The notes beneath the pieces were generated by a model. The model ran no database searches. It saw only the letters and a program-made list of their open reading frames with translations, and was not told the origin of the DNA. Positions 25,952 through 35,659 of a stretch of DNA of 60,929 nt are shown here, piece after piece. Location of the stretch: positions 1 to 60,929 of the forward strand of contig NZ_JAAGPD010000061.1 in NCBI RefSeq assembly GCF_017104565.1, read 5' to 3'. The stretch comes from Paraburkholderia sp. Tr-20389 (GTDB lineage: Bacteria > Pseudomonadota > Gammaproteobacteria > Burkholderiales > Burkholderiaceae). Position 1 is the first letter of the stretch. Each line of letters opens with the position of its first letter. The position numbers and the translations under genes are program-made.

Positions 25952-26037
25952 GATGATTTTTCTTGGGGAAGCGTGATGGTTGAGCGAAGTGTACGACTTC
26001 CATCAGACGCGGGCGAGCCTGGGGACATCGCTTATTG

Positions 26038-26057
26038 ATAAATTGTCGATATTTTAT
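26038..26057. promoter_or_regulatory. Candidate operator palindrome between marR-like gene and pxpB
   Basis: ATAAATTGTCGATATTTTAT is a 20-bp palindrome with 16 of 20 positions matching its complement, centred on TCGA. It is strikingly AT-rich in this GC-rich DNA. It lies 86 nt upstream of the MarR-like start and 95 nt upstream of pxpB. Size and placement fit a MarR-family dimer site. Confidence 0.5.
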
Positions 26058-26152
26058 TGAGAATGTACGCTAACCTATCGCGAGAGATCGGCAGGCATTT
26101 TCGGATGTATGCGGCTTCTCGCCCCCACCCAGGAACGTGACATCAACCCGCG

Positions 26153-26806
26153 ATGACTGAAGCTCGCATCTTCCCCCTCGGCGACACCGCCCTCGTCTGC
26201 GAGGCGCCGCCGCCTGCCACGCTCGATTGCCAGCGCCGCGTGTGGTCGGCCGCGCAGGCCGCGCGCGACTGGCCGCACGTGCTCGAAGTCGTGCCGGGCA
26301 TGAACAACCTGACCGTGATCTTCGACCCGCTCGAAGCCGATCCCGACGACCTGTCGGCAAGGCTCAAGGCAGCGTGGGACGGCGCCAGCGCCGCGCCCGC
26401 CGAAGGCCGCGAAGTCGAGATTCCCGTGCAGTACGGCGGCCAGTACGGCCCGGACCTCAAGGCGGTCGCCGATCACACCGGCCTCACCGTGAACGAAGTC
26501 GTCGAGCGCCATGCGGGCGGCCACTACGTCGTGTTCTTTCTCGGCTTCCAGCCCGGCTTCGCCTACATGGGCGGGCTCGAAGAAGCGCTGCACACGCCGC
26601 GCCGCAGCGAGCCGCGGCTCGAAGTGCCCGCCGGCTCGGTCGGCATCGGCGGCGCACAGACGGGCATCTATCCGGCGACGTCGCCGGGCGGCTGGCAACT
26701 GATCGGCCGCACGGCGCAGAAGCTCTTCGATCCGTCGCGCAATCCGCCCACTCTCCTGCAACCGGGCGATCGCGTCCGCTTCACCATCGCGGGGCTGCAC
26801 GCATGA
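26153..26806 (+). CDS. pxpB: 5-oxoprolinase subunit PxpB (KipI family)
   Basis: A 217-residue protein of the KipI/allophanate hydrolase subunit 1 family. Recognisable parts are the N-terminal RIFPLGDTALVCE strand, the central EVVERHAGGHYVVFFLGFQPGFAYMGGL and VPAGSVGIGGAQTGIYP near the C-terminus. With PxpC and PxpA it forms the ATP-dependent bacterial 5-oxoprolinase that opens pyroglutamate to glutamate. The ATG has only a weak, distant AGGA upstream. Its stop overlaps the pxpC start as ATGA. Confidence 0.93.
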   Translation: MTEARIFPLGDTALVCEAPPPATLDCQRRVWSAAQAARDWPHVLEVVPGMNNLTVIFDPLEADPDDLSARLKAAWDGASAAPAEGREVEIPVQYGGQYGPDLKAVADHTGLTVNEVVERHAGGHYVVFFLGFQPGFAYMGGLEEALHTPRRSEPRLEVPAGSVGIGGAQTGIYPATSPGGWQLIGRTAQKLFDPSRNPPTLLQPGDRVRFTIAGLHA

Positions 26807-27855
26807 TCGACGTGATACGCGCGGGTCTTCTGACCACGATCCAGGATCTCGGCCGGCACGGTCACCGGCATCTCGGCGTCGCGATGGGCGGCGCGCTCGA
26901 CCGGCTGTCGCTCGAAGTCGGCAACCGGCTGGTCGGCAACCGGCCCGATGCCGCCGGGCTCGAAATCACCTTCGGCCCGACCGTGCTGCGCTTTCCGCGC
27001 GCGACGCGCGTCGCGATTACGGGCACAGACTTCGGCGCGACACTCGACGGCAAGCCCGTCTATTCGTACTGGAGCCTGCCCGTGAAGGCCGGCCAGGAGC
27101 TGACCCTGAACGCAGCCAAACGCGGCATGCGCGGCTACGTGTGCATCGCGGGCGGCATCGACGTGCTGCCGATGCTCGGCTCTCGCAGCACCGATCTGCA
27201 AGCGGGCTTCGGCGGACTCGGCGGCCGCGCGCTGCGCGACGGCGACCGGCTGCCGATCGGCGCGCCGCGTACGGGCGCGGGGTCCGGCTTTTCGCCCGAT
27301 GCGCCCGAGTTCGGCGTGAAAGCGCCTGCGTGGTGCAAGTTCGTGCTCGTCGACGAACCCGTGCGGCGCGGCCGGCATCCGTCGGGCGTCGCGTGGGCGC
27401 CGCCCATTCGCGTGCTGACCGGCCCCGAGTACGACACGTTCACGCCCGACGCACACGAAACCTTCTGGAACGACGAATGGCTCGTCACACCGAACAGCAA
27501 CCGCATGGGCTACCGGCTGTCAGGCACGGAACTGAAGCGCACGCAAAAGACGGATCTGCTCTCGCACGCGGTGATGCCCGGCACGATCCAGGTGCCGCCG
27601 AACGGCCAGCCGATCATCCTGATGAGCGACGCGCAGACCACGGGCGGCTATCCGAAGATCGGCGCGGTGATTCACGCGGATCTGTGGAAGCTCGCGCAGG
27701 TGCGCCTGAACGGCGCCGTGCGCTTCATTCCGACCACGCCGTACGAGGCGCGTCAGGCGCTGATCGAAGAACGCAAGTACCTGCGGCAGATCGACGCCGC
27801 AATCGGCATGCATGAAGAACGCTGCGCGCGCGATGCCGCGTCCGCAGCGGTGTAA
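26803..27855 (+). CDS. pxpC: 5-oxoprolinase subunit PxpC (KipA family)
   Basis: A 350-residue protein of the KipA / allophanate hydrolase subunit 2 family. It starts [26 protein letters not shown], the family signature, and contains [11 protein letters not shown] and the conserved NSNRMGYRL and [12 protein letters not shown] segments. It pairs with PxpB to form the ATP-dependent, kinase-like part of 5-oxoprolinase. Its start overlaps the pxpB stop by 4 nt. The C-terminal tail after YLRQIDAAI is Ala-rich and variable. Confidence 0.94.
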   Translation: MIDVIRAGLLTTIQDLGRHGHRHLGVAMGGALDRLSLEVGNRLVGNRPDAAGLEITFGPTVLRFPRATRVAITGTDFGATLDGKPVYSYWSLPVKAGQELTLNAAKRGMRGYVCIAGGIDVLPMLGSRSTDLQAGFGGLGGRALRDGDRLPIGAPRTGAGSGFSPDAPEFGVKAPAWCKFVLVDEPVRRGRHPSGVAWAPPIRVLTGPEYDTFTPDAHETFWNDEWLVTPNSNRMGYRLSGTELKRTQKTDLLSHAVMPGTIQVPPNGQPIILMSDAQTTGGYPKIGAVIHADLWKLAQVRLNGAVRFIPTTPYEARQALIEERKYLRQIDAAIGMHEERCARDAASAAV

Positions 27856-27871
27856 GACCAACGAGGACATC

Positions 27872-28624
27872 ATGGAAATCGACTTGAACGCCGATCTCGG
27901 CGAAGGATGCGGCTCCGACGAGGCGCTGCTCGATCTCGTCAGCTCGGCGAATATCGCGTGCGGCTGGCATGCAGGCGGACCGAACGCGATGCGCGAATGC
28001 GTGCGCTGGGCCGTGGAGAAAGGCGTGTCGATCGGCGCGCATCCGAGCTTCAACGACCCGGAAAACTTCGGCCGCAAGGAAATGGATTTGCCTGCGGGCG
28101 AGATCTACGCCGGCGTGCTGTATCAGCTCGGCGCGCTGTCGGCGATCGCCCAGGCGGAAGGCGGCCGCATCGCGCACGTCAAGCCGCACGGCGCGCTCTA
28201 CAACCAGGCCGCGCGCGACCCGAACATCGCCGACGCGATCGTCTCCGCCGTGCATGACTTCGATCCGTCAGTAGCCGTGTTCGCGCTCGCGAACAGCGGA
28301 CTCGTCACGGCGGCGCGCAACGTGGGGCTCGTCGCGATCGAGGAAGTGTTCGCCGATCGTGGCTATCGCGCCGACGGCTCGCTCGTGCCGCGCAAAGAGC
28401 CGGGCGCGCTGCTCGACGACGAAGACGAGGTGCTCGCCCGCACGCTCACGATGGTGCGCGAGCAGCGCGTGCAAGCCGTGAGCGGCGAATGGGTGCCGCT
28501 CAACGCGCAGACCATTTGCCTGCACGGCGACGGCCCGCATGCGCTCGCGTTCGCGCGCCGCATCCGCAACGCGCTCGAAGCAGCGGGGATCGGCGTACAC
28601 GCGGCCAACGCAGCGCGCGCCTGA
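27872..28624 (+). CDS. pxpA: 5-oxoprolinase subunit PxpA (LamB/YcsF family)
   Basis: A 250-residue protein starting [14 protein letters not shown]. It has the family motifs [31 protein letters not shown] and CLHGDGPHA that mark LamB/YcsF. It is the third subunit of the 5-oxoprolinase and is needed for ring opening of 5-oxoproline to glutamate. GAGGA precedes the ATG, which lies 16 nt after pxpC. A clear terminator follows, so the downstream DUF969/DUF979 pair may need its own promoter or read-through. Confidence 0.95.
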   Translation: MEIDLNADLGEGCGSDEALLDLVSSANIACGWHAGGPNAMRECVRWAVEKGVSIGAHPSFNDPENFGRKEMDLPAGEIYAGVLYQLGALSAIAQAEGGRIAHVKPHGALYNQAARDPNIADAIVSAVHDFDPSVAVFALANSGLVTAARNVGLVAIEEVFADRGYRADGSLVPRKEPGALLDDEDEVLARTLTMVREQRVQAVSGEWVPLNAQTICLHGDGPHALAFARRIRNALEAAGIGVHAANAARA

Positions 28625-28652
28625 TTCGCGCAGCCGGTCAAGCAGCAGTCGA

Positions 28653-28675
28653 CGCCCCGCTTTTGCGGGGCGTTT
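28653..28675 (+). terminator. Rho-independent terminator after pxpA
   Basis: CGCCCCGC and GCGGGGCG form a perfect 8-bp stem with a TTTT loop, followed by TTTG. It is placed 28 nt after the pxpA stop. The T-run is short, so partial read-through into the DUF969 gene is possible. Confidence 0.7.
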
Positions 28676-28898
28676 GCCAAAAGCAACACAGATAGTTGCC
28701 AACGGCTTTTTGACGCATCAGAAGTTCGGCAGTACGCCATGCAGCATCGCAGTACCCGCAGCAACGACAGGGCAGTGCGCGAGGCGGCCACAGAAGCCGC
28801 ACGCAACGAGGGCAACCGGGCCGACACGCATCGCCCGGCTTCATAAAGTTCGCCGCCACGAGCGGTGTCCCAATGCAGGACCACCTCTGGAGATCTAG

Positions 28899-29663
28899 AT
28901 GCAGTCAACCGTCAACCTATGGCCGCTCATTGGAGTCGCGGTCATCATCATCGGGTTCGTATTGCGCTTCAACCCGATGCTGATCGTGGCCGCCGCAGCC
29001 GTCATCACCGCGCTCGCCGCACACTTTCCGCCGGACAAAATCCTCGCCGCGATCGGCAGCGGCTTCATCAAGACGCGCAACATTCCCCTCATCATCCTGC
29101 TGCCGCTCGCGGTGATCGGCTTGCTCGAACGGCACGGGCTGCGCGAGCGTGCGCAGGCGTGGATCGGGAACATCAAGGCCGCGACGGCCGGGCGTCTGCT
29201 GATCGTCTATCTGCTCGTGCGCGAGTTGACCGCGGCCGTCGGCCTGACGGGTCTCGGCGGCCATCCGCAGATGGTGCGTCCGCTGATCGCGCCGATGGCG
29301 GAAGGCGCCACGCAGACGCGCTTCGGCAAGCTCACCGATAGCGTGCGCTACAAGCTGCGCGCGTTCTCTGCGGCAACCGACAACGTCGGCCTGTTCTTCG
29401 GCGAGGACATCTTCGTCGCGTTCGGCGCGATCGTGTTGATGGTCACGTTCCTGAAGGAAGCGGGCATCACCGTCGAGCCGATGCACGTCGCCGTGTGGGG
29501 CATCCCGACCGCCATCTGCGCGTTCCTGATTCACGGCTTCCGGCTCTACCTGCTCGATCGCAAGCTCGAACGCGAACTGGGCGGCAATTCCGCGCAACAG
29601 ACGGCCGCGAACATCAATAACAACACGACGGGCAAGCCCGCGACGACGGGAGACGAAGCATGA
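28899..29663 (+). CDS. DUF969 membrane protein
   Basis: A 254-residue integral membrane protein with helices at about 5-22, 26-43, 60-77 and more toward the C-terminus. It carries the family wording (LWPLIGVAVIIIGFVLRFNPM, TRNIPLIILLPLAVIGLLERHGL, GLGGHPQMVRPLIAPM), matching DUF969. The C-terminal tail is polar and Asn/Thr-rich. Family members almost always occur beside DUF979. Their place after pxpBCA suggests the pair forms a transporter for 5-oxoproline or a related compound; this is inference. GGAG precedes ATG 28899. Confidence 0.88.
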   Translation: MQSTVNLWPLIGVAVIIIGFVLRFNPMLIVAAAAVITALAAHFPPDKILAAIGSGFIKTRNIPLIILLPLAVIGLLERHGLRERAQAWIGNIKAATAGRLLIVYLLVRELTAAVGLTGLGGHPQMVRPLIAPMAEGATQTRFGKLTDSVRYKLRAFSAATDNVGLFFGEDIFVAFGAIVLMVTFLKEAGITVEPMHVAVWGIPTAICAFLIHGFRLYLLDRKLERELGGNSAQQTAANINNNTTGKPATTGDEA

Positions 29664-30616
29664 CGCTCACCATCAACTATCTGTTCTGGCTGGTCGGCAT
29701 CGTGCTGCTGGTGATCGGCGGCATGATCGTCATCGATAAAGACCATCCGCGCCGCTTCACGGCGGGCGGCTTCTGGATCATCTACGCGCTGGTCTTTCTG
29801 ATCGGCGACAAGCTGCCCCTCGAACTCGTCGGCGCGCTCGTCATCCTGATGGCGCTGATCGCCGGCTTCGGCGGCGTGACGGCGGCGAAGCCGAAGGTGC
29901 TGTCCGAAGCGGCGCGCAAGGCGAGCGCCGACCGCCTGCGCAACAAGCTCTTCGTCCCCGCGCTGACGATTCCCGTCGTCACCGTGATCGTCACGCTGAC
30001 GGCCAGCCATCTGGTGTTCGGCGGCACGGCGCTGATCGAGCAGAAGAACGTCACGCTGATCGGCTTCGGCATCGGCTGCGTGATCGCGCTGGCGTTCGCG
30101 TGCGTGATGACTCGCGACACCGTCGGCCAGTCGATGAAGGAAGCGCGGCGTCTCGTCGACGCGCTGTCGTGGGCCGCCGTGCTGCCGCAGATGCTGGGCA
30201 TGCTCGGCCTCGTGTTCTCGGACGCGGGCGTCGGCAAGGCCGTCGCCCACGTGACGACGGCATACATCAGCCTCGATTACCGGCTGATCGCCGTGGCCGT
30301 CTACTGCATCGGCATGGCGCTCTTCACGATGGTGATGGGCAACGGCTTCGCGGCGTTCCCGGTGATGACGGGCGGCGTCGGCGTGCCGATCCTCGTCAAC
30401 GTCTTTCACGGCAACCCGGCCGTGATGGTCGCGATCGGCATGTTCTCCGGCTACTGCGGCACGCTGATGACGCCGATGGCCGCGAACTTCAACATGGTGC
30501 CCGCTGCACTGCTCGAACTGCCCGACAAGAACGCGGTGATCAAGGTGCAGATTCCGACGGCACTCACGCTGCTCGTCGTCAATATCTTCCTGCTCAACTT
30601 CCTGATGTTCCTGTAG
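29660..30616 (+). CDS. DUF979 membrane protein
   Basis: A 318-residue protein with about 9-10 membrane helices. The start (MTLTINYLFWLVGIVLLVIGG) and the conserved MVMGNGFAAFPVMTGGVGVP and GYCGTLMTPMAANFN segments match DUF979. Its ATG overlaps the DUF969 stop by 4 nt, so the two are made together, probably as a two-component carrier. The GNGFAAFPVM and GYCGTL motifs in helix breaks are reminiscent of re-entrant loops in ion-coupled transporters. The substrate is unproven; 5-oxoproline is suggested by the upstream pxp genes. Confidence 0.88.
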   Translation: MTLTINYLFWLVGIVLLVIGGMIVIDKDHPRRFTAGGFWIIYALVFLIGDKLPLELVGALVILMALIAGFGGVTAAKPKVLSEAARKASADRLRNKLFVPALTIPVVTVIVTLTASHLVFGGTALIEQKNVTLIGFGIGCVIALAFACVMTRDTVGQSMKEARRLVDALSWAAVLPQMLGMLGLVFSDAGVGKAVAHVTTAYISLDYRLIAVAVYCIGMALFTMVMGNGFAAFPVMTGGVGVPILVNVFHGNPAVMVAIGMFSGYCGTLMTPMAANFNMVPAALLELPDKNAVIKVQIPTALTLLVVNIFLLNFLMFL

Positions 30617-30698
30617 CACGGGGCGCGCCGATCCAGCGTGCGGGCGTTTCGCGACAGCCTGTTTTCAAGACTCGCGATCCGTCCGTACGCCGCGTTTG

Positions 30699-30720
30699 AA
30701 AAGGCGCGCCGCCCTTTTTA
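30699..30720 (+). terminator. Possible terminator after DUF979 gene
   Basis: AAAAGGCG pairs, with a bulge, with CGCCCTTTTT. A T-run is built into the right arm. It lies about 80 nt past the DUF979 stop and before the TPR gene. The stem is imperfect. Confidence 0.45.
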
Positions 30721-30838
30721 GGATGCATCTGATAGTTTGGCCGAAGCCCCGGACCTAACCTGTGGATGTCCCGTCGTCCACAGTCCGGCGCAGCAACGAA
30801 TATGCGCCGGCTCTTTCGAGAGTCTGGAGAGCATCATC

Positions 30839-31459
30839 ATGCAAGCGCAGTCCGCCATCCCCGCTGTCCCTGCCGTTCCCTCGCCTTCCCCCGCCGTTCA
30901 CATCGTTCCCGTCACGCTCGCGTTCGCGCTCGAAGCGCATCGCGCGTGGCGCCTGCACGAAGCCGAATCGCTGTACCGCGAAGCACTCGCCATCTGCCCC
31001 GGCCATCCGCACGCGCTGCATGGCTACGGCGTGCTGTTGCATCAGCGCGGCCAACATGCCGAAGCGCTCGACTACATCGACCTGTCGCTCGAACTCGAAC
31101 CGGACAATGCGGAGTGCTGGAACGATCGTGGTTTCGTTGCCGACGCTCTCGGCGACAAGGCGCTGGCGTTGCGTTGCTACCGCGTGTCGCTGGCCCTCGA
31201 TCCGCGTTCGCCCGATGCGCACAACAACATCGCGGTTGCGCTCGAAGCGCAAGGCAAGCTCGACGAAGCGGTGCATCACTATCGCGAGGCGCTGAAGATC
31301 GACCCGACGCTCGCCGACGTGCATCTGAATCTCGGCTCGGCACTCGACCGCCTGATGAAGTTCGACGATGCCGACGAGCACTATCGCGCGCTGCTGTCGC
31401 TGAATGCGCGCACGGTCAATGTCCGTCTGAAGATGAACGGCGCGCCGGTCCGTCAATAA
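30839..31459 (+). CDS. TPR-repeat protein
   Basis: A 206-residue protein with about four to five tetratricopeptide repeats after a Pro/Ala-rich N-terminus. The repeats show the W/Y-G-A-P spacing (ALHGYGVLLHQRGQHAEALDYIDLSLELEPDN, CWNDRGFVADALGDKALALRCYRVSLALDPRS, AHNNIAVALEAQGKLDEAVHHYREALKIDP). TPR domains bind other proteins; the partner is unknown. ATG 30839 has GGAG about 10 nt upstream. Its end overlaps the convergent TraB-like gene by 7 nt. Confidence 0.83.
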   Translation: MQAQSAIPAVPAVPSPSPAVHIVPVTLAFALEAHRAWRLHEAESLYREALAICPGHPHALHGYGVLLHQRGQHAEALDYIDLSLELEPDNAECWNDRGFVADALGDKALALRCYRVSLALDPRSPDAHNNIAVALEAQGKLDEAVHHYREALKIDPTLADVHLNLGSALDRLMKFDDADEHYRALLSLNARTVNVRLKMNGAPVRQ

Positions 31460-32646
31460 GGCTCGACCACGAACCCTCGCTGCCGCAACAACTGCAGCAC
31501 GCCCTTCTGCCCGCCCAGATGCAACGCGCCGATCGCGACGAACACGGGCTTGTTCGGCGCCGCGATCGCCAGCATCCGGTTGACGAAGCGCCGGTTGCGA
31601 TCAAAGACGATCTTGTTGTCGACCTGCGCGGAAACGCGCTGGTCACGTGCGAGTTTTTCCGACTTCGCCGTGTCCCACGCGGCAATCGCATCGGCGTCGC
31701 CGACGCGCCATAAGCGGTGCAAGGTCCGCACATCGGCGACGTTTTCAGCGGGCGTCTGCACGAGATCCTGCGCGAGCATTTCGCGCTGCTGTGCGAGCGT
31801 GAGGCCCGTGAACGCACGCATCTGTTCGGAGAGCCGCTCCAGTCCGACCACCTTGCCCTTCTGCCGCAGATACACGTTCTGCAATTGCGCTTCCGTGCCG
31901 TACTCGGTTTGCAGGCCGGCGGAGAGGGAATCGTAGGTTTCGACCAGCAACGCGGCGAGCCACGGCCGCATCTTGCGGATTTCGTCGAGCGCGGCGGGAT
32001 TGCTGCGCAGACGCGTCTCCAGCTTGTGCCACAAAGGCTCCGGCAGCAGCTTCGGCAGACATTGATATGAACAGACGCCGTACTTCGACACGTCGTCCTG
32101 TGAGACGAGCAGATCGTCGGGCGACAGTTCGAGCGCGAGCGTCGGCGATGCGGCCAACGCACCGAGAATCGGCGCACGAAACGGATGATCCGGCGGATAG
32201 TCGTTCGGATCGCCGACATGCAGCGTGCCGAGCAGATAGATGGTGGTTTTGCCGCGTGTCGCGACATAGAACGGCATACGCGCCGGTTGCGTGCGCACCG
32301 GACCGCTCGCCGTCGTGCCGCTGGCGTAGGAAGGCGGCGGATTGAAACCGGGTAGCGTCGCGCGCGGCTGCGACGAATCGCGCGGCACGGGCACGGCCGG
32401 ACGCCCGACCTGATTGGCCTGCGCAGCTTGCACCGGCGTGTTCGCTGCGGCGCCCGCGGCGTGCGCGGGCGCGATCACATCGAAGAGATGCAACGGGCAT
32501 TGCGCCGCCGCGACCAGTGCCGCGCCCATCAGGACGCGCGCAATCCGCCGACAGCATGACGCAATGCGTGCGCCGCCCGCATGCATCGCATGCAGACGAC
32601 GCGCGTGACGGCGCGCGGGATCACGCGCCGTCACCCCATCATGCAT
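31453..32646 (-). CDS. TraB/GumN (TIKI-like) family secreted protein
   Basis: About 397 residues. A hydrophobic stretch (VLMGAALVAAAQ) followed by APAHAAG suggests a signal peptide starting at one of two Met within the first 20 residues. A Pro/Ala linker follows, then the TraB domain with TIYLLGTLHVGD near its start and VFVAIGALHLGGQKGVLQLL near its end. These two Gly-x-x-His motifs, plus the Glu in LALELSPDD, match the metal-site pattern of TIKI-type metalloproteases in the TraB superfamily. Its ATG lies inside the end of dppF (8-nt overlap), so it is translated with the dipeptide transporter. A periplasmic peptidase role is inferred. Confidence 0.8.
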   Translation of the reverse strand: MHDGVTARDPARRHARRLHAMHAGGARIASCCRRIARVLMGAALVAAAQCPLHLFDVIAPAHAAGAAANTPVQAAQANQVGRPAVPVPRDSSQPRATLPGFNPPPSYASGTTASGPVRTQPARMPFYVATRGKTTIYLLGTLHVGDPNDYPPDHPFRAPILGALAASPTLALELSPDDLLVSQDDVSKYGVCSYQCLPKLLPEPLWHKLETRLRSNPAALDEIRKMRPWLAALLVETYDSLSAGLQTEYGTEAQLQNVYLRQKGKVVGLERLSEQMRAFTGLTLAQQREMLAQDLVQTPAENVADVRTLHRLWRVGDADAIAAWDTAKSEKLARDQRVSAQVDNKIVFDRNRRFVNRMLAIAAPNKPVFVAIGALHLGGQKGVLQLLRQRGFVVEPY

Positions 32647-33652
32647 TCGTGTCTTCTCCCACCTCCTCGGCGCGATGACACGAGACCTGACGACCATCCA
32701 CTTCACGTAGCTTCGGCTCTTCCTTGCGGCAACGGTCGATAGCATACGGGCAACGCTGATGGAACGTACAGCCCGACGGCGGATTCAGCGGCGACGGCAT
32801 TTCGCCTTGCAGCTTGATCTGGATGCGGCGATCGGCTTCGAAGATCGACGGCGTCGCCGACATCAGCGCCCGCGTGTACGGGTGGCGCGGCTTGCTGTAG
32901 ATGCGCTTCTTGTCGCCGAGTTCGGCAATGCTGCCGAAGTACATCACCATCACGTCGTCCGCCACGTGCTCGACCACCGACAGGTTGTGCGAGATGAACA
33001 CGTAGCTCGTCTTGAACTCGTCCTGCAGGTCCATGAACAGGTTCAGGATCTGCGCCTGGATCGACACGTCCAGTGCGGAGACGGGCTCGTCGGCGACGAC
33101 GATCTGCGGATCGAGAATCATCGCGCGCGCAATCGCCACACGCTGACGCTGACCGCCCGAGAACATATGCGGATAACGCTTCGCATGCTCGGGTCGCAGG
33201 CCGACGACGCGCATCATGTGCGCGATCCGTTCGACGCGTTCGCTCGCGCTCAGTTGCGTGTTGATCGCGAGCGGCTCGCCCAGCGTCTGCTCGACGGTCT
33301 TGCGCGGATTCAGCGACGCAAACGGGTTCTGGAACACCATCTGCACGCGGCGGCGCAGTTGCGCGATCTTCTCGTGGCTCGCGCCCGCCACGTCTTCGCC
33401 GTCGATCAGAAGACGGCCCGACGAGGGCGATTCGATCATCGTCAGCTGACGCGCGAGCGTCGATTTGCCGCAGCCGGACTCGCCGACCACGGCGAGCGTC
33501 TTGCCGCGCTCCAGCTGAAACGACACGCCGTTCAGCGCCTTCACGGTGCCGTGGCCGAACATGCCGCGCTTCACGTCATAGTGACGCGCGAGGTTGTCGG
33601 CGACCAGCACGTAGTCATTCGCGGAGCGCCGCGTTTCGGGTACTGCATTCAT
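32639..33652 (-). CDS. dppF: Dipeptide ABC transporter ATP-binding protein DppF
   Basis: A 337-residue ATPase with Walker [13 protein letters not shown], the ABC signature [14 protein letters not shown] and Walker [14 protein letters not shown]. Its C-terminal oligopeptide-transporter extension ([24 protein letters not shown]) carries the Cys cluster that binds iron-sulfur in some Dpp/Opp ATPases. It powers peptide import with DppD. Its start overlaps the dppD stop as ATGA, and its stop overlaps the TraB-like start. Confidence 0.94.
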   Translation of the reverse strand: MNAVPETRRSANDYVLVADNLARHYDVKRGMFGHGTVKALNGVSFQLERGKTLAVVGESGCGKSTLARQLTMIESPSSGRLLIDGEDVAGASHEKIAQLRRRVQMVFQNPFASLNPRKTVEQTLGEPLAINTQLSASERVERIAHMMRVVGLRPEHAKRYPHMFSGGQRQRVAIARAMILDPQIVVADEPVSALDVSIQAQILNLFMDLQDEFKTSYVFISHNLSVVEHVADDVMVMYFGSIAELGDKKRIYSKPRHPYTRALMSATPSIFEADRRIQIKLQGEMPSPLNPPSGCTFHQRCPYAIDRCRKEEPKLREVDGRQVSCHRAEEVGEDTNA

Positions 33653-34653
33653 CGTGCGCCTCCGTGTTGAATGGCATCGCGAACCAGGTTCAGCGGCTTG
33701 ATGCAGCGAACCTGGGCTGCGGCGTCGTGATCGGCCAGCGGCGAGAGCGCGGGCCGCGCCTTGTTGCAGTCGTCGACGACGTACTTGCAGCGCGGCGCGA
33801 ACAGACAGCCTTTCGGACGGTCGTCGCGCCCCGGAACCATGCCCGGCAGCGCGGACAGCCGCACCGCGCCGACGTTGTGCTCGGGAATCGCCGCCAGCAG
33901 CGCTTCCGTGTACGGATGATGCGGCGCGGTGAAGATGTCGGGCACGCGGTTCGTTTCGATGACCTCGCCCGCGTACATCACGGCCACGCGCTGCGCGACT
34001 TCCGACACGACGGCCAGATCGTGCGAGATCAGTACGAGCGCCATGCCGCGCTCCTTCTGCAACTGAACCAGCAGTTGCATGATCTGCGCCTGAATGGTCA
34101 CGTCGAGCGCGGTGGTCGGCTCGTCGGCGATCAGCAGCTTCGGGTTGCACGCGACAGCCATCGCGATCATCACGCGCTGGTTCATGCCGCCCGACATCTG
34201 ATGCGGGAACGTGTCGATGCGGTTCTTCGCGTCAGGAATGCCGACCTGATCGAGCAGTTCGAGCGCGCGTTTGTTCAGCGTGTCGCCGCGCAGTCCTTCG
34301 TGCAGTTTCAGCACTTCCTTGATCTGATAGCCGACGGTGTAGCTCGGGTTCAGACTCGTCAGCGCGTCCTGAAACACCATCGCGACGTCTTTGCCGATGA
34401 TCTTGCGGCGCGCTTTTGACGACGCGTTCAGCAGATCCTTACCGTCGAACGTGACTTCGTCGGCCGTGACCTTGCCGGGTGCGTCGATCAGGCCCATCAG
34501 CGCCATCATCGTCACGCTCTTGCCCGAGCCCGATTCGCCGACGACGCCGACCACTTCGCCCGGCGCCACGTTCAGATTGATTCGATCCACGGCGGGCAGG
34601 CCGCCGAAGTTCACCGCAAGATTGCGGATGGTCAATAGGTTACCGTTGCTCAT
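33649..34653 (-). CDS. dppD: Dipeptide ABC transporter ATP-binding protein DppD
   Basis: A 334-residue ATPase with Walker [18 protein letters not shown], the signature [14 protein letters not shown] and Walker [14 protein letters not shown]. The C-terminal peptide-transporter extension includes [20 protein letters not shown]. It is the partner ATPase of DppF in the inner-membrane peptide importer. It begins 1 nt after the dppC stop and overlaps dppF by 4 nt, typical of a tightly coupled dppBCDF operon. Confidence 0.94.
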   Translation of the reverse strand: MSNGNLLTIRNLAVNFGGLPAVDRINLNVAPGEVVGVVGESGSGKSVTMMALMGLIDAPGKVTADEVTFDGKDLLNASSKARRKIIGKDVAMVFQDALTSLNPSYTVGYQIKEVLKLHEGLRGDTLNKRALELLDQVGIPDAKNRIDTFPHQMSGGMNQRVMIAMAVACNPKLLIADEPTTALDVTIQAQIMQLLVQLQKERGMALVLISHDLAVVSEVAQRVAVMYAGEVIETNRVPDIFTAPHHPYTEALLAAIPEHNVGAVRLSALPGMVPGRDDRPKGCLFAPRCKYVVDDCNKARPALSPLADHDAAAQVRCIKPLNLVRDAIQHGGAR

Positions 34654-34654
34654 G

Positions 34655-35572
34655 TCAGGCCAGCCGTTTGAGTTTCGGGTCGAGTGCGTCGCGCAGCCCG
34701 TCGCCGAGCAGGTTGATCGAGAGCACCGAGATCAGGATGGCGAGACCGGGCATGGTGACGATCCACCATGCGCTGTCGATGTAGTCGCGTGCCGACGCGA
34801 GCATCGCGCCCCACTCCGCCGACGGCGGTTGCACGCCGAGGCCGAGGAAGCCGAGTGCGGCAGCATCGAGAATCGCCGACGAAAAGCCGAGCGTGGCCTG
34901 CACGATCAGCGGCGCCGTGCAGTTCGGCAGCACTTGCGAGAACATCAGGCGCGCCGTGCCGGCACCCGCGACGCGCGAGGCCATCACATATTCCTTGTGC
35001 AGCTCGCCGAGCGCCGACGCGCGCGTCAGACGCACATAACCCGGCAGCGCGACGATCGCGATCGCGAGCATGGTATTCACCAGACCCGGACCGATGATCG
35101 CAACGACAGCCACCGCGAGCAGCAGCGACGGCAGCGCGAGCAGCACGTCCATGATGCGCATGATCGGCGTGTCGGCCCACTTCTCGAAGAAGGCGGCGAT
35201 GAGGCCGAGCACGATGCCGGGAATCAGCGCGAGGATCACCGACACGAAGCCGATCCAGAACGACAGACGCGCGCCGTACATCAGGCGCGAGAGGATGTCG
35301 CGGCCCGCTTCGTCGGTGCCGAGGACGAATTTCCAGTTGCCGCCGTCGAGCCAGGCGGGCGGGATCTTCACGGAATCGCGGTATTGCTCGATCGGGCTGT
35401 GCGGCGCGATCAGCGGCGCGAAGATCGCGACGACGATCAGCACCAGCACGATGAGGCCCGCGGCGACCGCACCGCGATTGCGCGAGAAGTTGGACCAGAA
35501 TTCACGGGCGGCAAGTGCGCGGCCGCTTGGCGGCGTCACTGCCTGGGGAACGGTATTTTGGATGTCAGCCAT
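34655..35572 (-). CDS. dppC: Dipeptide ABC transporter permease DppC
   Basis: A 305-residue inner-membrane permease with about six helices. The permease EAA loop is seen as [26 protein letters not shown], where the DppC-type proteins contact the ATPases. The N-terminus is a cytosolic tail ending at [12 protein letters not shown]. Two adjacent ATG codons (35575, 35572) are possible; the second is chosen because GGGAGG is too close to the first. Confidence 0.93.
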   Translation of the reverse strand: MADIQNTVPQAVTPPSGRALAAREFWSNFSRNRGAVAAGLIVLVLIVVAIFAPLIAPHSPIEQYRDSVKIPPAWLDGGNWKFVLGTDEAGRDILSRLMYGARLSFWIGFVSVILALIPGIVLGLIAAFFEKWADTPIMRIMDVLLALPSLLLAVAVVAIIGPGLVNTMLAIAIVALPGYVRLTRASALGELHKEYVMASRVAGAGTARLMFSQVLPNCTAPLIVQATLGFSSAILDAAALGFLGLGVQPPSAEWGAMLASARDYIDSAWWIVTMPGLAILISVLSINLLGDGLRDALDPKLKRLA

Positions 35573-35659
35573 CATGCCTCCCGCCGGGCCGCCTCAAGGG
35601 AGGCATGCGCCCCCTTGGGGGGAAGCGAACAAATGTGAGCGTGGGGGTACATATTCCAT

